From assembly GCA_017501125.1 (NCBI GenBank), contig JAFVXN010000052.1, positions 1 to 6,174 of the forward strand: 6,174 bases of DNA, in the 5' to 3' direction. How positions within the stretch are numbered: position 1 is the stretch's first letter; each line of letters opens with the position of its first letter. Origin of the DNA: Clostridia bacterium. GTDB lineage: Bacteria; Bacillota; Clostridia; Christensenellales; Borkfalkiaceae. Positions 6,087-6,174 of the stretch are shown one piece after another. The notes below the pieces were generated by a model. That model had not been told where the DNA came from, searched no databases, and saw nothing but the letters and a program-made list of their open reading frames with translations. The translations under genes were made by a program, and so were the position numbers.

Positions 6087-6133
6087 GTATAGTAATACCC
6101 CACGTTAAACGCGGGGTATTACTATACAAAAAA
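6081..6133. repeat. Perfect 21-bp inverted repeat between two terminators
   Basis: The left arm (6081-6101) is six T followed by GTATAGTAATACCCC. The right arm (6113-6133) is its exact reverse complement, ending in six A. The 11-base spacer (6102-6112) can add three more pairs (CGT/ACG). Unlike an intrinsic terminator, the 15-bp core is preceded by T and followed by A on both strands. Its outer ends are the T-tract of the first terminator and the A-tract of the third hairpin. It could be a dispersed palindromic repeat, a structured transcript end, or a protein site. Confidence 0.85.
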
Positions 6134-6157
6134 ACTCCCCGTCGTCGGGGAGTTTTT
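6128..6157 (-). terminator. Intrinsic terminator, probably for a convergent gene beyond the right edge
   Basis: AAAAACTCCCCG (6130-6141) pairs with CGGGGAGTTTTT (6146-6157) around a TCGT loop. The minus strand has seven T after the stem and the plus strand five, so it works best for minus-strand transcription entering from the right, with back-up plus-strand activity. The remaining bases to 6174 hold nothing I can assign. Confidence 0.85.
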
Positions 6158-6174
6158 CCAAATTGAACTTAGTA

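Noticed and set aside
6087..6127. Middle hairpin as an integration (att/attC-like) site or IS end
   Set aside because: No integrase, transposase, target duplication or second end is visible; a single palindrome between terminators is not enough.
1..6174. Search for a defence system, CRISPR array, tRNA, riboswitch or mobile element
   Set aside because: No spaced direct repeats, transposase or nuclease motifs, tRNA-like cloverleaf or recognisable riboswitch core was seen; all larger stretches are occupied by the genes listed.

Overview
This is an ordinary-looking piece of bacterial chromosome carrying six protein genes and part of a seventh. No mobile element, CRISPR array, tRNA or rRNA was seen. 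Strong AGGAG-type ribosome binding sites, several housekeeping (sigma-A/sigma-70 type) promoters with near-consensus hexamers, T-rich intergenic DNA and the protein families present suggest a Bacillota, probably a Clostridia-type anaerobe of roughly even GC. This is inference; no single marker in the window fixes the genus.

Layout. (1) 1-1954, minus strand: a single-pass membrane protein of unknown function, then 40 nt later guaB (IMP dehydrogenase), which leaves the window at base 1 without its last residues. A sigma-A-type promoter at 1990-2018 probably drives both. (2) 2076-2735, plus strand: a predicted lipoprotein whose -10 box lies so close to its ATG that its mRNA may be leaderless. 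(3) 2747-5052, minus strand: a tight three-gene operon, in transcription order a YggS/YlmE-type PLP-binding protein, a membrane-anchored YiiX-like permuted papain-fold hydrolase, and a short-chain dehydrogenase. Gaps are 9 nt and 2 nt, and the Shine-Dalgarno of the third gene lies inside the last codons of the second. (4) 5201-6052, plus strand: a LysR-family regulator divergent from that operon. The shared 148-nt region holds two back-to-back promoters with a small imperfect dyad centred between their -35 boxes. (5) 6053-6174: three consecutive hairpins. The outer two look like intrinsic terminators and the middle one is a perfect 21-bp inverted repeat built from the T-tract and A-tract of its neighbours.

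Function. guaB makes the committed step of GMP synthesis. YggS proteins take part in pyridoxal-phosphate homeostasis. The hydrolase, dehydrogenase, lipoprotein and small membrane protein cannot be tied to a specific substrate. The layout allows the LysR protein to control the divergent operon, but no effector can be named. Five of the seven start sites differ from the longest open frame, as decided by ribosome binding sites or promoters. I found no convincing new biological system. The most unusual structure is the triple-hairpin region at the right end.
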